DNA of 64,000 nucleotides. Origin: Anisodus tanguticus (taxonomy: Eukaryota; Streptophyta; Magnoliopsida; Solanales; Solanaceae). The DNA lies in the NCBI GenBank assembly GCA_034509755.1, contig CM067553.1:45018110-45082109 (forward strand). The letters run 5' to 3'. A program made the translations under genes and the position numbers. Within the stretch, counting starts at the first letter, position 1, and the number at the start of each line of letters is the position of its first letter. A model generated the notes under the pieces. That model was not told the DNA's origin. It did not search any database and worked only from the letters and a program-made list of their open reading frames with translations. Below, piece after piece: positions 1 to 11,678 of the stretch.

Positions 1-89
1 AATTGAGAAAGGAATTATTATATAGTATATACACGTAACCATTGAAATTGACAGACTTGTTGCTAAGCACATAAATGTAAAACAATAGA

Positions 90-446
90 TGTTAAGAGTT
101 CCACATCGGATATGAAATGAGAACATTGACTCTTCATATGGACTTGAACAATCCTCACCCTACAAGCTAGCTTTTGGGGTTGAATTAGGCCTAATATCAA
201 TTATTTACATAGTATCAGAGCCATATCCATTCCAATTTTTTGTTCACCGATGTTGGGCACCCAAATTATATTATCCACGATTCAGTTAACGAGGTCTGGG
301 TATGCATGAGAGTGTTAAGAATCCCACATCGGATATGAAATGGAAACATTGACTCCTTATATGGACTTACACAATTCTCACCCTACAAGCTAGCTTTTGG
401 GGTTGAGTTAGGCCAAATATCCATTCTTTACATTGTATCAGAGCCA
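90..446 (+). mobile_element. TRIM-like miniature LTR retroelement, two LTRs each followed by a PBS
   Basis: Two 120-bp units, 90-209 and 313-432, both start TGTTAAGA and end TTTACA, and both carry the CCCACATCGG-type word and the CTTTTGGGGTTGA block. Each is followed at once by a sequence close to the initiator-Met primer-binding site (TAGTATCAGAGCC at 210-222, TTGTATCAGAGCC at 433-445). There is no coding capacity. Very short LTRs, a Met PBS and no genes are the hallmarks of terminal-repeat retrotransposons in miniature. The order LTR-PBS-internal-LTR-PBS suggests a tandem (recombined) array rather than a single simple copy. Confidence 0.7.
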
Positions 447-518
447 TATCCATTTCAATTATTTGTTCACCGATGTTGGGCACCCAAATTATATTATCCA
501 CACTCCAGTTAATGAGGT

Positions 519-652
519 ATGGGCCTAACTCAACCCCAAAAGCGGATATGGGCCTAACTCAACCTCAAAAGCTAGCTTGTAGGGTAAGGATTGTTCAAGT
601 CCATATAAAGAGTCAATGTTCTCATTCATATCCGATGTGAGACTCTTAACCA
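519..652 (-). mobile_element. Inverted LTR copy of the same TRIM family
   Basis: The reverse complement of this stretch matches the upstream LTR units, including the CCTACAAGCTAGC block near 570-583 and the ATCGGATATGA-type word. It ends at 652 in CTTAACCA, the inverse of the TGTTAAG terminus. The left end carries a partial second copy of the GGGCCTAACTCAACC block (about 517-531 and 550-564), so the copy is rearranged. No protein is encoded. Confidence 0.6.
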
Positions 653-1373
653 TAGAAAATTGTACTTTCATAATCTTTTTGTAGCCAGACATAAAAAATG
701 TCAGAAGTAACACAATCATTTGAAATTATACTTTGGATAAGTTGGTCAGTTGAACAACTATTTTTGGTGCAACATAGCTTCATCTAAAGGAAGATGGAGC
801 CTATTATTTGTGATGGATTTGACCAATCATTAATTTCAACGCCGAATACAAATATTTATATAAAAAATTACTAAAATATTAACATATATTATATTTTTGA
901 ATTTATAATTTCAAAAGTGAGATGAGTTCAATGCTCAAAATTAGTTGGAGCAAGTTATCTCGCGATTATAATGACAGAATTATAATGCATGACAAATAAT
1001 AACGAAATAATCTGGATATACTTTTATTAGTAGCAGTGTAATTCATTAGATTAAAAATGGGATATAACATAAAACATATAAAATTTGGTTTAAATTAAAT
1101 GAACTAAGACAAATTTTTATTTAATTTCAAATTTAACCTTGTTTATCCTTCTGAACTAGTAATCACGAGATTGTTATCCTTCTGGACTAGTAATCACGAG
1201 ATTGTTATCCCACATAAATGTGGTATCAATTTGGTATAAATAATTCTAAAATTGCTAATCCTGAAATAAAAAATATACCAAACATGGATATATAAAATAA
1301 TTCCACAATTTATTGTTGAGTTATAATTTTTTTTCATTAATTTAATAAAAATTAAATTTATTAAATTTAAATC
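653..1373. other. AT-rich spacer
   Basis: I see no gene here. A 34-bp direct repeat around 1137-1205 (TCCTTCTGGACTAGTAATCA type, two copies) is the only local structure. Confidence 0.4.
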
Positions 1374-1646
1374 TTAAACGTACCTCTCCCGAAGTACCTT
1401 TTCCTTTGGGAATAGGAAAATCATGATCGAAATAGCGAACCAAAAGCTAATACAAAGTGCTAGTAATAGAAAGCCAAAGATAAGGATGTTTTGACTAGGT
1501 GATTGTTTTGTTAGTGGGATGAAAAATGGCAGGTAATGGATTGCCAAGGAAAATACTAGAAGGATGACTTTTGCCTGCCATAACAATGATAATAATTCCT
1601 CAAGAGAGAACACTTCAATAGCTGGCATATTACTTGTGTTCCCCAT
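1374..1646 (-). CDS. Hypothetical small membrane protein or first exon
   Basis: This is an open frame of 90 codons from the ATG at 1646. I do not recognise the family. The product has a short polar N-terminus, then two hydrophobic segments (about residues 27-45 and 54-78) separated by a short polar loop with Lys and Ser, then a basic tail (KEKVLRERYV). That pattern fits a two-pass membrane protein or a hairpin anchor. The last codons read GAGAGGTACGTTTAAG, so a splice donor (G|GTACG) may lie just before the stop, making this a first exon. The frame stands out in an AT-rich region where random stops are frequent. It could still be chance or a gene relic; no promoter or partner exon was identified. 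Confidence 0.35.
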   Translation of the reverse strand: MGNTSNMPAIEVFSLEELLSLLWQAKVILLVFSLAIHYLPFFIPLTKQSPSQNILIFGFLLLALCISFWFAISIMIFLFPKEKVLRERYV

Positions 1647-2032
1647 TTAGCTCTGTACACTTCAAGTGATTTTGAAATAATCAAAATGACTATAATCTTT
1701 GGTTGAAATGTTTTGGAAGGATATTTTGTAATAGAATTTGAGTGTAATTAATTATAATCATACAATTTAACTTGTTTGTTCCATTAAGTAATTTAACTTG
1801 TTTGTTCGATTAAGTAATTATTTAATCATCCTAGATTGAATTATAATTGAGAGGAGCAATAAACTCCAATTCCGTATAATCACCACATGACTTTCAAATT
1901 CTTTATTTTTTATTTTAATATTTCTTAAATATACATATATTTTTCTCATAATAATGCGTACTAACATGTTCATCTAGATTTTTTAAAAAGTTTTGTAATT
2001 AATTTTACTTAAAATACAAGAAATCAAACTCT

Positions 2033-2247
2033 GAGAGTATTTGAATTGTCTTTTAAAAAGTAGCTTATAAACTAAAAGCCAATAGTCAAGTTGGTAATAT
2101 CAAACTTTTGGTTTTTTGCTTATTTTTTACTTTTCATGTATAAAAGTAAGTGCTTTTAAGCACTTTTTCTCATTGTCAAACACAACAAAATTAGAAAAGT
2201 ACTTAAAAATCAATAAGCACTTAAAATAAGTCAATTCGAACACCCTC
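2033..2247. mobile_element. MITE with imperfect terminal inverted repeats
   Basis: The left end GAGAGTATTTGAATTG and the right end CAATTCGAACACCCTC are inverted copies with a few mismatches, and the similarity runs inward through AAGTGCTT-like words (2149-2173 and 2214-2224). The length (about 215 bp), AT content and lack of coding sequence fit a non-autonomous DNA transposon. I did not find a convincing target-site duplication, so the superfamily is unassigned. Confidence 0.5.
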
Positions 2248-2730
2248 TATTTAATTTTACTTGTGCAATCAAATATGACATCAAAAATTACATTATAATT
2301 ACATTATGACAAACAATAGAGCCTAACTCGAAAGCTCAGACCTTATGGCCTGAATTTGAACTTTGACTTTTAAACTTCAGACTTTTGGATATGAAGTTAG
2401 GCTTTGCCAGAGCCAAACTTCAGACCTTTTAGAAGAAGAAGAAGTAGCAACAGCAGGTTCATTCTGAAGTTTGCCAAAAAAGGCAAACACTTGGTGTTTT
2501 TAAGAGAATAAATATTTTAAATACGGGTGTTATATGTGGGCAGTGGCCAGAAACCTAGAGCCCAATTCAACAAGGCTTAAAATGAATCCACTAACATATT
2601 GGGCTCCCTAATATTAAAGATAAAACAACGTGCGTGGCCCTCAAACCAAAAGTAATCATTCGTCTATACCTTTATAATTTTCATATCTTCGAAAAAAATT
2701 AAAATTATTTATCCGAGATACCCCAAATTT

Positions 2731-3104
2731 AGATATCAATATGGTATATAAATATACATAGATAGTATCATGGAAGACTGTTTCAGTCATTCTCTTAGTC
2801 TTTCATGATATCATTATGATATATAAATATATTGATATGGTATTATGGAGGGTTATATTCATTTTGTTTACAAAGATACACTTTTCTCCAAAAAAAATGT
2901 CTATAATACCATTATCTTATATGCATATACTGTGATGATATTATAGATGACTGCTTCAATCCTTCAATGAGATACTTTTCAGCCCATGATACTATCATGG
3001 TATATAAATATACTGAGATGGTATCATGAAGTACTGATTCAGTCATTCTCTTAGTCCTCATGATAATCACAATATATAAATATACTGTGATGATATTATG
3101 GAGG
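2731..3104. repeat. Imperfect tandem/palindromic repeat array
   Basis: A unit containing ATGGTATATAAATATAC, a GATGGTATCATGGA-type word and TTCAGTCATTCTCTTAG recurs at about 2738-2810, 2805-2860, 2915-2960 and 2990-3104. Several units contain self-complementary ATGATATCAT-type cores, so single strands could fold. No coding potential. Confidence 0.5.
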
Positions 3105-3634
3105 AAGAGTTTTGGGGCGAGGGGTAACTCGGATAATTAGTTTAGGAGGGGCATGAGGCGAGTAATTATTTTATTTTTTAGGGATATTTGGTGTTGTTTT
3201 CCCAATATAAAACAGGCTAACATTGGACATGCTACTTTTATAAATCCACCAAGTTAGCAATACAAAGTTGTGTATACATTTCAAGCCATTGTATTTGGAT
3301 CATCCAAAATTCGTGACGTGCAATTTTTTATTAATATATATTGATTTCATTGTTTACCTGTATAATTTCTTTGTAAGAAGTTTCTAATTCCTATAACTAG
3401 TTCTCATAAGTCATAATATTCAAGAAAGCATTAAGAAAATTTCACTTCCCTCCTCTCGTTTTCACCTTGTCATTAGTGAAAGTAGTTATATATCAAAATC
3501 TCTCTTAGGGGCATTGCCTTTGGACTAATATTAGAAATAAAAGAATCAAAACTGGCTATGTAAGTGATAAAACAACTGCATTTCATTCACTTTTAGAAAC
3601 TCCATAGCACTTATTAAGTTATTAGTCTTTAGAC
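3105..3634. other. 3' flank of the NPH3-type gene
   Basis: No ORF or element seen. The stop codon of the NPH3-type gene lies at 3635-3637, so its 3' UTR on the minus strand should fall in the right part of this stretch, about 3635 down to 3350. I did not identify a specific polyadenylation site. Confidence 0.35.
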
Positions 3635-6600
3635 TTAGTTAATTCTTGGAACAGTTTGACATGTTGCAATTTTTGGAACAGTTTGACATCTCGCACCTTC
3701 ACTAGGCTTTCCTGATTTCGAATTACACTGAGATTTCCTCCTACAAAATATATTCCATCTTCTCTTTGTTTTCACCATCTTTTGGAACTCCTCCTTCATG
3801 CTGTTACACTCTTTTTCAAGCTCGGACACACGTTCTCTCATGTCCTCAACGCTTGCTCCCCTGCCCCGTGCAGCATTGTCCGCGTGTTGTCCTAATGCTC
3901 CGCTAAAATTTTGGGAGTTTTCAAGATTTTCCGACACAAAGAACCATCCAGAAATTGATGTACGTAGTCGAAGCTGTTCAAAAAACAGGACTTGAACAAT
4001 GACCCTTAGAGGCAGCCTCTCGTTTTGAGCAGCGTGCGTGCTGGCCTCTAATGACAACTTCTGGCAATTCATTAGTCTGCAGATTTGCTCTCTTTCAATG
4101 TCTGTTAGCCAAGGATGTGCCTGAATTTGAATGTGTAAAAGAACTTTCAAGAATTTTAACAAACCGAAATTGTAAAAAGTATGATTTAAGATAAGCACGG
4201 ACAAAAGTAGCTGCATAGGTTTGCATATATAAGAATACGAAACGAATACACAGCTATTGATATTGAATCCAATGTTATCTTGCTCTAGTTGGTTAGGTCA
4301 GTACACTCATAGTGTTTGTCATAGTAATTTCTTTTGACTTTCCATCTTATGTTTAGATCATAAATAAACAAATACTATCATCATAAACTAATTAGATTTT
4401 AGTACTTTTTCAAAGGGAAGCCATTTTATTCTTTGAACCTATATTGCTCGGACTCTTCAAAAAGGCCACCAGATGTGTGCCGGATCCTCTTTTGAAGAGT
4501 CCGAGCAACATAGCTCAGTACTATCAACTTTAACAACTAATGCAAGCAGTCCGAGCAACATAGCTCAGTACTATCAACTTTAAGAACTAAAACAAGCCTG
4601 ACCTGCACTAGACTAGTGTATTAAGATCAAGAAAATTTGAAACTTGCACTAATTTCAAGGATATTCTGTACATATAGGATACTTTATTTACTATAAAACT
4701 GAGTAGAATAGTTTATACACACCATCAAAGTAGAATAATTATGCATGAAAAACACAAGAGTTGGGACAAAAGAACTAGTTGTTACCTTCAAATATATATC
4801 GATTGCACGATAGATACCATCGGAAATTGGTCTAGCATATTCCGGGATTGCAGCAGCAAGAGACTGAAATTTCGGGAACTTGAAATTAACATCAGGCGCG
4901 ACCTCAGCAAGATACGAATCCACGAGATTAGCAACTCTTGTTATTGAAGCCAAAGACTGACTACTTTGCATCAATTGACTTTCTTCCATGATACATGGAG
5001 ACACTGCTGCTGATGCCTGATCTATTAACAAGAAATGATCAAGAATACGCTGAAAACAGTCGATATCATATAAAGTTTCAACCGTATAGCCAATATTCGG
5101 TATCAACAGATCATCAAGTGTAGCCTGGTCTAACTGCAACCCTACTCTTCCCTCCAAATTTAATCGACAGGCTGGACTAGCCTGCAACATCATAGCGGTA
5201 CGTAGCAGCCTGAGGAGAAACCTAGTCTCGGTTACGCCTTTTTGTTTTGGTAACAATTCAACGATCTCTTCTAAAAGGGCCCTTTGATCAGCCTCAGACG
5301 GAGTTGAACCTGATTTGACGTGAGTAACATCCTTGAAGCTCGATTGCCTATTCATTAACGGAACATATTTCTTTGCATAAAACACGAGTGCACCCGATAT
5401 ATTCTCAGGCCTCATGCCTCCAGCTTCAACGGCCTGGATCAAACGTTTGTAGAGCGGTAAGCTGAGGAACGACACATCTTCGTACCACCAATCATCAGTC
5501 ATCGGTTGTGGCTTAGTCCCCGTGCTTATACCATTCCACACATCAGCACCGGTTGTACTACTATCGTTACCATTCTCCATCACGGGCCAATTAAGTAATT
5601 TTGAATCGTTACAAGCTTTCATCGCTAATGAATTTATGCAACGCGATACAATGTGAAGCTCTTCAGCATATGACAACACTTCTTCACAAGTTTCTAGTGC
5701 TTTTATTGTGTCTGTCCAATTCACAAAAACGTCGTTGAGGAAAGACTCGGTTTGTGAAACTAGATTTCCTTCACCATATTCATTTGTCATTTGTAAATAT
5801 TCAGATGCACATCTAAGGGTTACTACATTTAGAGGAGTAAGTTCAAATCTAACACCATAACAAAATTTGGCTACTAGCTCAAATGCTTTAGCTCCACCAG
5901 GTATGTCACTAAGCTGAAGAATGCATACAGATCCATCCTCTTTTGTTGATTCACTCATGAGATTTTCTAGTAGTGCACTTCTTGAGAGCAAAGGGAACTG
6001 CAACAAGATTAAATATCATCTTGTATGCAATATTTTCAAAAGCGAAAACCGAAAAAAGTGACAAAGGTTCATAGGGCTTGAAGTGAAAACCGAGAAGTGA
6101 AGCACGCGCTTCATTGGAGCAATGTTGCTCGAACTATTCAAAAATGTCGACGGGTGCGTGTCTGATCGTCCAGAAGTAGTACACTTTTGGAGGATCCGAC
6201 ACAAGTGCAACAACAATTTTGGAGAATCTGAGCAACATAGATTTGAAGTAAAGCCCACGATCATAGAAAAAAAAGTAGTACTAAATAGTATGAATTTAGG
6301 ATTAAAACAACTAATCTCAATGTTCAATATATGATAATGTTGATATTAATCCAACTTCTCAAAGTTGAGAGCAAAAATAATAATAATAAGATACTACCAT
6401 AAATAACTTAAGAATAAGCAGTAAAAAAGTGTACCTTGTGTAGATAAAAGGACATTTCTCCAATTTCAATTGTAATGTCACTTGGAAGTCCTGACTTACA
6501 ACGCCTGAACACAGTTTTATAAGCTTAAAATAAATCCACTATTACTGAATCCATTATTTAACTGTACTACAAATAACAAAATCAGAATAACATTCACATA

Positions 6601-7836
6601 AACAGAAATATAGATATATTGGAAATGACTGTCACATCTAAAGAAGGGTTACATGGTATCAGATTCCTAAGAAGAGCAAAATATAGCCCAACAGTAGAAA
6701 ACCATTCATTTCAACTGTCTTGTCCAAAAATATTGCCACCTTATAAAACATAGTAGCAGCTCATTTGTCCCATTTTTTCCCTACTATATAAAATTTTCAA
6801 ACTTTCTTTTAAAAAATATTTCTATTTATTACTACTTACGTAATTTTCGAATATATCAATTTTATTTGAAAGAAATTGAAAAATTATATCGACACAGAAA
6901 ATTAACGTTTTGACTATAGGACCCAAGGATGGTCTATGAAGTGACTGAGAATCACACGGTCTCAGGGTTAACCCCACATTACTAAAAAAAATGACTATTT
7001 TCGCACTGAAAGATGTTTAGTGGTTATTCTCACTGAATGTTGGTGGAAAAAATTTAAATATTTCATCCGTCTATTTTATACGAATGTCTTTGATTTGACA
7101 CAGAGTTTAAAAATAAAGAAAGACTTTTGAAACTTGTGATCCAAAACAACCCATAGAAATTTGTGTGGCTAGAAATTATTTCATTAAGGGTATAAAGGTA
7201 AGTTTAAAATTGAATTATTACTAAATATAGAATAATGTCATTCTTTTTGGGACCGACTAAAAAGGAAAGAATGTCATATAAATTGGGACGGAGGGAGTAG
7301 TAGTGTCTTCGTACGGAAAAATGAGTAAGTTTCCCAGCATTTCAATGGGAGCCTGTTTCCACTTAATGACGGCGGGAAAAATCTCTGTTTCTAGCGGAGG
7401 CAAAAACATTAGATAATTTATTCCCATTTATCCAAGACACAGAGTTTACTCGGTAGGTGTTTGCAAGCTACATTGAATACAACATAATTAAAAAAAAAAA
7501 ACAATTTTGACTCTCGTACTTAGAACCTTACCATAAAAATGAGACAGAGGGAACCATCCTATGTTGTATAAGCTCATTCATAACTGATAACACAAGAATA
7601 CTTCTCTCATAAATTACTCGTAAAATGGTAACGCTGAAAAAACACATTAAAAACCTGCCATTTTTTTTTCCCTAAATTGTGTGAAAAACAATGGATAGAG
7701 TAACATATTAGCTATAATTAACCAAGAATGCAAAAGTTACCATAATAATAATAATAATAGAATTAAAAAAGAATTACCAAGCCTGGCCTTCACAGCAGAA
7801 GGCTTCAGATTTAGAACCAAGCTTCAAAAGAGCCAT
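3635..7836 (-). CDS. NPH3/RPT2-family BTB-domain protein, four exons
   Basis: I read four exons on the minus strand: 7778-7836 (ATG), 6435-6504, 4786-5997 and 3635-4120 (stop). All junctions obey GT/AG and join in frame to about 608 residues, normal for this family. The N-terminus (MALLKLGSKSEAF) and the following BTB segment (SGLPSDITIEIG, FYLHKFPLLSRS, PGGAKAFELVAKFCYG) are typical. The NPH3 domain runs from about residue 211 (DDWWYEDVSFL) past IPNIGYTVETLYDIDCFQR to NERLPLRVIVQVLFFEQ near 490. A predicted coiled coil follows at about 539-565 (RVSELEKECNSMKEEF). Family members act at the plasma membrane as partners of phototropins or as BTB adaptors for cullin-3 ligases in phototropism and auxin-linked growth; the exact role of this paralogue is not determined. 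The C-terminus holds a small duplication (CQTVP twice, nine residues apart). Introns 1, 2 and 3 contain MITEs. Confidence 0.9.
4441..4512. mobile_element. Short MITE, copy 1 (intron 3 of the NPH3-type gene)
   Basis: The sequence ATTGCTCGGACTCTTCAAAA at the left is inverted at the right as TTTTGAAGAGTCCGAGCAA, with a GGATCC core. This is a shortened copy of the element at 6122-6239 and can fold into a 20-bp hairpin. It lies inside intron 3 (4121-4785). Confidence 0.65.
4498..4597. repeat. 50-bp tandem duplication spanning the MITE end
   Basis: Units 4498-4547 and 4548-4597 both begin AGTCCGAGCAACATAGCTCA and differ at only a few positions. The duplication copied the right end of the MITE plus about 35 bp of flank, which suggests slippage or aberrant repair after insertion. 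Confidence 0.75.
6122..6239. mobile_element. Short MITE, copy 2 (intron 2 of the NPH3-type gene)
   Basis: The ends ATGTTGCTCGAACTATTCAA and GGAGAATCTGAGCAACAT are imperfect inverted repeats. Inside, ATCGTCCAGAAGTAGT and the later TTTTGGAGGATCC continue the fold, and GGGTGCGTGTC pairs with GACACAAGTGC. The whole 118 bp would form one long hairpin, as expected of this family, which I associate with Solanaceae. It sits within intron 2 (5998-6434). Confidence 0.7.
7061..7296. mobile_element. Stowaway-like MITE in intron 1 of the NPH3-type gene
   Basis: The right end reads ATAAATTGGGACGGAGGGAG, the classic plant Stowaway terminus, and the left end (TTTCATCCGTCTATTTTATA) is its decayed inverse. 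TA dinucleotides flank both ends. The internal block AAACTTGTGATCCAAAACAA is shared with the copy at 58785-59022. Confidence 0.75.
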
Positions 7837-8595
7837 TAATTTAATCTCTCTCTGATGATAGGAATATTACACTAATGTCATGTAGAAAGACTACTTTGCT
7901 TTCATAAAAATGAAGACAAATAATACAGTAAAAAATATATTTATAAGGAAACAGGAATTAGAGTATTTACTGTAGTTGTTGTAAGTAACAGTGAAGTTTT
8001 ATCTTTTTTTTTTGGTTGTTTGTTTATTATTTCAGCATAGTGAAGTATTAACTATTAAGTGAGTACCGAGTCTAAAGGGAAAAAATCGGTTACTTACAAC
8101 TGTCCGTATTACTCGTTCGGCGTGGATTCATTCTACACTAGTGGCGGCAAAATTAGTTATTTTAGTAAATGGTTCGGGTTATAATGTTCGTCAAAGAGAT
8201 CCAATTGAATTCTGAAGAGAGTAGAGTATACATAGATTTTACTCATGTAAATTTGAAGACAGAAATGTTATTTCTAATAAAATTGAATAATGTAACTGAA
8301 CAGATTAAATGTAGTTCAAACCCAAACATAACAAATGAGTTTAGAAATTAATTGATATTATGTAAATTTGGAAGAATTGAAGGCATTAGGCCCGCCACGT
8401 GGCCAGAAAATCTACTTAACTATTTTGTCAGATTTTTTGCTTTTTTTTTCTTACTCAACATATGCAACTTGCCTATGCCTACTTTAGATATATTTGCAGC
8501 ATGGAGAGTTTTTGTATAGACAAAAAAAGGATAAAAGGCCTTGAATAATAGGGGGAAGGGCTTTTCTTTTACACTCTTAAACATGAAACAAATGA
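7837..8595. other. Upstream region of the NPH3-type gene and spacer
   Basis: The start codon at 7836 is preceded on the minus strand by an AT-rich, CT-containing leader (CTCTCTCTGATG near 7845-7856 on the plus strand). I could not place a TATA box or start site with confidence. No other gene is seen. Confidence 0.3.
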
Positions 8596-8704
8596 AAAGT
8601 GAATATGCTGTAATCGCTCACTTGTACAATCAGCCTCTTTTTATTTAATCTTTAAATAGGAAAAAAAGAAAGTGAATATGGTGTGATCGTTCACTTGTAT
8701 AATC
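8596..8704. repeat. 36-bp direct repeat pair
   Basis: The segments 8596-8631 and 8669-8704 both read AAAGTGAATATG, then GATCG or AATCG, then TCACTTGTA and AATC, with about four differences. They are separated by 37 bp of AT-rich sequence. Function unknown. Confidence 0.55.
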
Positions 8705-9044
8705 TTTTATTTACATTACTAAGTATACTTTCAATATAATTATAGAACCTTCGAATGATGCATTACCAAATGCAGATACTCAATTTATTTCCCTTTTTCA
8801 TCTCTTTTAATCTTAACATAAATCACACACTCAAGTCAAAAACATAGCAAATGAGTACACCAGAACTTTATTAGTGAAATTAGGAGTGCTGAAATGTGAA
8901 GCTTAGAGTGTTGAATGTGCTAGAATATGACATTAAAAAATGCTGATATGCACAGGCGAACTTTAGGCAGTTTGCAAGATTTGAAGCATTGAGCGAGTCA
9001 TTCGTATGGATCCTAGATTGTTACCAAAACGGAAAGTATATTTA

Positions 9045-10550
9045 TGTTCCAGAGACAATCTGTATTAGGATAAATGTACTTTATACATATTTGTATTATT
9101 ATTAATGGAGATTAATATTTTGGCATTTGCAATTATTAAATTATTAGTTGATTGTTTATAATATTCTATAATATGCATCCCTAGAGGTTACGTTGTTATT
9201 AATAATATGAGATATTAATATTATAACGTAACTCTTAAAATAGTCTCGACTACTGATCATCGAGAATGAGATATCGATGATATGTGATAAGTCGACATGT
9301 GATCTGCATCACATCCTTAGAGGATGTAGTATATCTCACCTGCTATGAGTAATGGCTACTCGTGATGGACACATGGATACTTTGAAAGTATTGGTATACC
9401 CTGCTGATATACTATTTGTTATACTTGTCTAAAGTATGATCAACATGTGGGAGATAGAAGCCCGTAGACTTGAGGTCAATGCGCACCTTGTCTACAAAGT
9501 AATATACTTTGATCCTGTCCTAAGCTCAAATGCCTTATAGGTTGAGATACGACTTGTATTGGGTACATTACGATGTGGATTAAAGGTGGTAGTTGAGCCA
9601 AGATTAGGATTCATTCCTCGAATGTATATTCGAGAGAACACTCAACTTCTCAGTGATATTAGGTTGACTAAGTCGTTGGCCAACGCAATAGACATATTTA
9701 GAATATGGTCTAGTTGTCAACTAATAGAGATGAGATACAATAATTAAGCCATTTAGATAGACTCTTGACAAATCCTTAGCTTGATCGGGTGTGTTGTGAA
9801 TGAAAGGATTTTATCTTACCACATAGAGGTTAAGTTTACTGGATTCGTGTAAACGTACTTCACATATTGAGTTCGTTTTGCGGCGCCGTCTAGGAGTTCC
9901 GCGTAGACCTTAATTTAATTAATGTCGATATGTGAAGGCCTGTAGGGTCACACTATGTCGATTGTCTTTTCGATCTAAGGATGTATTGAGAGAGTATTAA
10001 ATATTCGATTTAGAATCGAGATATTTAAATGAATAATGATTGTTTTAATTAAGTCAAAATTGGATTTTGGATTTAATTAAGAATGTGAGAAAAATAAAAT
10101 GAGACAGTGTAGGGCCACGTCAGCGCCGCGGCACCCACACCATAGGGGTGTGGCGCCATGACCTAATATGTCTCGAATTTTGGGTTAGGCCTAAGGTCAA
10201 ACCCTAATCCGGTTTGACCTAATTTTCACCTATAAATACATACCTACACTTCATTATTCATTACACTTGATTTTCATATCATTATTCTAAGTCTTAGAGA
10301 CTCAGAATCAAAACATTTTCTCGAACCTCTGCCGGATTTCCTAGCTTTCCAAAGGAGGAATACATTAAAGCTTGGAGCTTGCAATCGAAAGGGCATTCGT
10401 GTGCGCACCCACAATTGATAAATATTTAAGATATTGTAAACATGTAAGTATCATTCAAGTCTTATGTTTACGGTTTTAAATTACCCTATATTCAAACAGT
10501 TCTACGTTTGTTGGGTTTGAAACAAGTTTTCAATATCCGCTGCATACAAC
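9045..10550 (+). mobile_element. Probable solo LTR or LTR fragment
   Basis: This 1.5-kb non-coding block has the look of an LTR: a TG start near 9045, a TATAAATA box at 10231-10238 preceded by a GC-rich region, and a downstream leader-like stretch. At about 10130-10156 an inverted repeat (GGCACCCACACC / GGGTGTGGCGCC) could form a hairpin. No gag or pol remains and I found no clear target-site duplication, so the ends are approximate. It could instead be part of another non-coding repeat. Confidence 0.4.
10231..10238 (+). promoter_or_regulatory. TATA box of the probable solo LTR
   Basis: TATAAATA follows a CCTAATTTTCACC stretch and precedes a pyrimidine-rich leader, which suggests plus-strand transcription of this LTR. 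Confidence 0.45.
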
Positions 10551-10768
10551 AGCCCAATAAAACCCTACAAAACCTGTATGAATCCCATCAAAATGCATAA
10601 GTACAATTCCTAATCTAAATAATTCTGAGAATGATAGTACATGTCCTTCTAATGTGATGCCACAATTGAACACTTTATATAATAATAATGGTTAATCTAT
10701 TCCAAAGTCCTATGACGAGGATGAATTTTGTAAATCTTAATGTTTTGTGGAATCGTTTGAATGAAGAT

Positions 10769-11678
10769 TGTTAGGGTGTCAAATGCTATGGGAAATAAAA
10801 AATAAGAGATGAAATAAATTGAATGCCAATTCTGTTTCCGAATGTCGGTAATTATGTCGTCCGACACCAGTAACAACACTTAGCAAAATAGAAACTTTAA
10901 AGAGTAAATGCAGCGGAATTTAAAGAACACAAATATTTAAATTTTCATAAGTTATATATATATATATATAACTTATGATGGTCAATGACAAATTGTATTG
11001 TATATATATTATATAAAAAAGTACAAATTCCTTTCTTTACAGATTTACAATATAAAACGGAAAGGAATTAAAAGTTGAAGTCGCAAATGACTTCGGCCTG
11101 AAAAATCTAACTAAGTAGACATAGACAACCTCTCATTACAATCGCTGGGAGCAAAACTAATCTAGAATCTAAACAACAATTGTAATATTGGACAGAATGT
11201 TGTCAACACACTCAGGCAACACTTGTGATCCAGATTTCTGAGATGAAATATCGAGAGCTCTCTTAGTAGTTTTGCTTTCTGATTCTGGATATAGATTCAC
11301 TATAGTAGCCTCTCTATTTATAGTAGAGAGTCTTCCTTGAAAAGCTCATCGATTGGTTGTGGAGGTTGAGGGAAAGGTGGGCAGCTGGTAGGTTTGGTTG
11401 GAGACGATCAAGGAGCAAAAACCTCTAACAATTTTGACTTGTTCCTCACGAAAAGCAGCAACCTTGATTCGTTCTTCACATGTGTTTACCAACTCCTTTT
11501 TACCTTGCCAAGTCATATTTACTACATAGTAATCATTATGTGAAGTAAGGCAAAATCAGTTCTGAAAATGTTGGTCCGAATGTTGCGGAACATTTTTCCC
11601 AACATTCTTATACATTCAAATCAATACTTCAGGAGATATGTTGGGTCAAATGTCACAACATCAAATCCAACATTAACA
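10769..11678 (-). repeat. 3' LTR of element A
   Basis: Matches 19834-20729 end to end. It starts TGTTAGGGTG and ends CATTAACA. It holds an (AT)n tract inside a perfect palindrome near 10948-10978 that is shorter in the other LTR. Confidence 0.85.

Noticed and set aside
2731..3104. CRISPR-like array
   Set aside because: Repeats are imperfect, irregularly spaced and in a plant nuclear context; they are an ordinary diverged tandem repeat.
3798..3995. Plus-strand open frame opposite the last exon of the NPH3-type gene
   Set aside because: It is the antisense shadow of the conserved exon and shows no family features.
8169..8351. 60-codon plus-strand frame upstream of the NPH3-type gene
   Set aside because: No motif, no codon pattern and no splice context; likely chance.
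9559..9747. 62-codon frame inside the probable solo LTR
   Set aside because: It lies in non-coding LTR-like sequence and resembles no protein I know.
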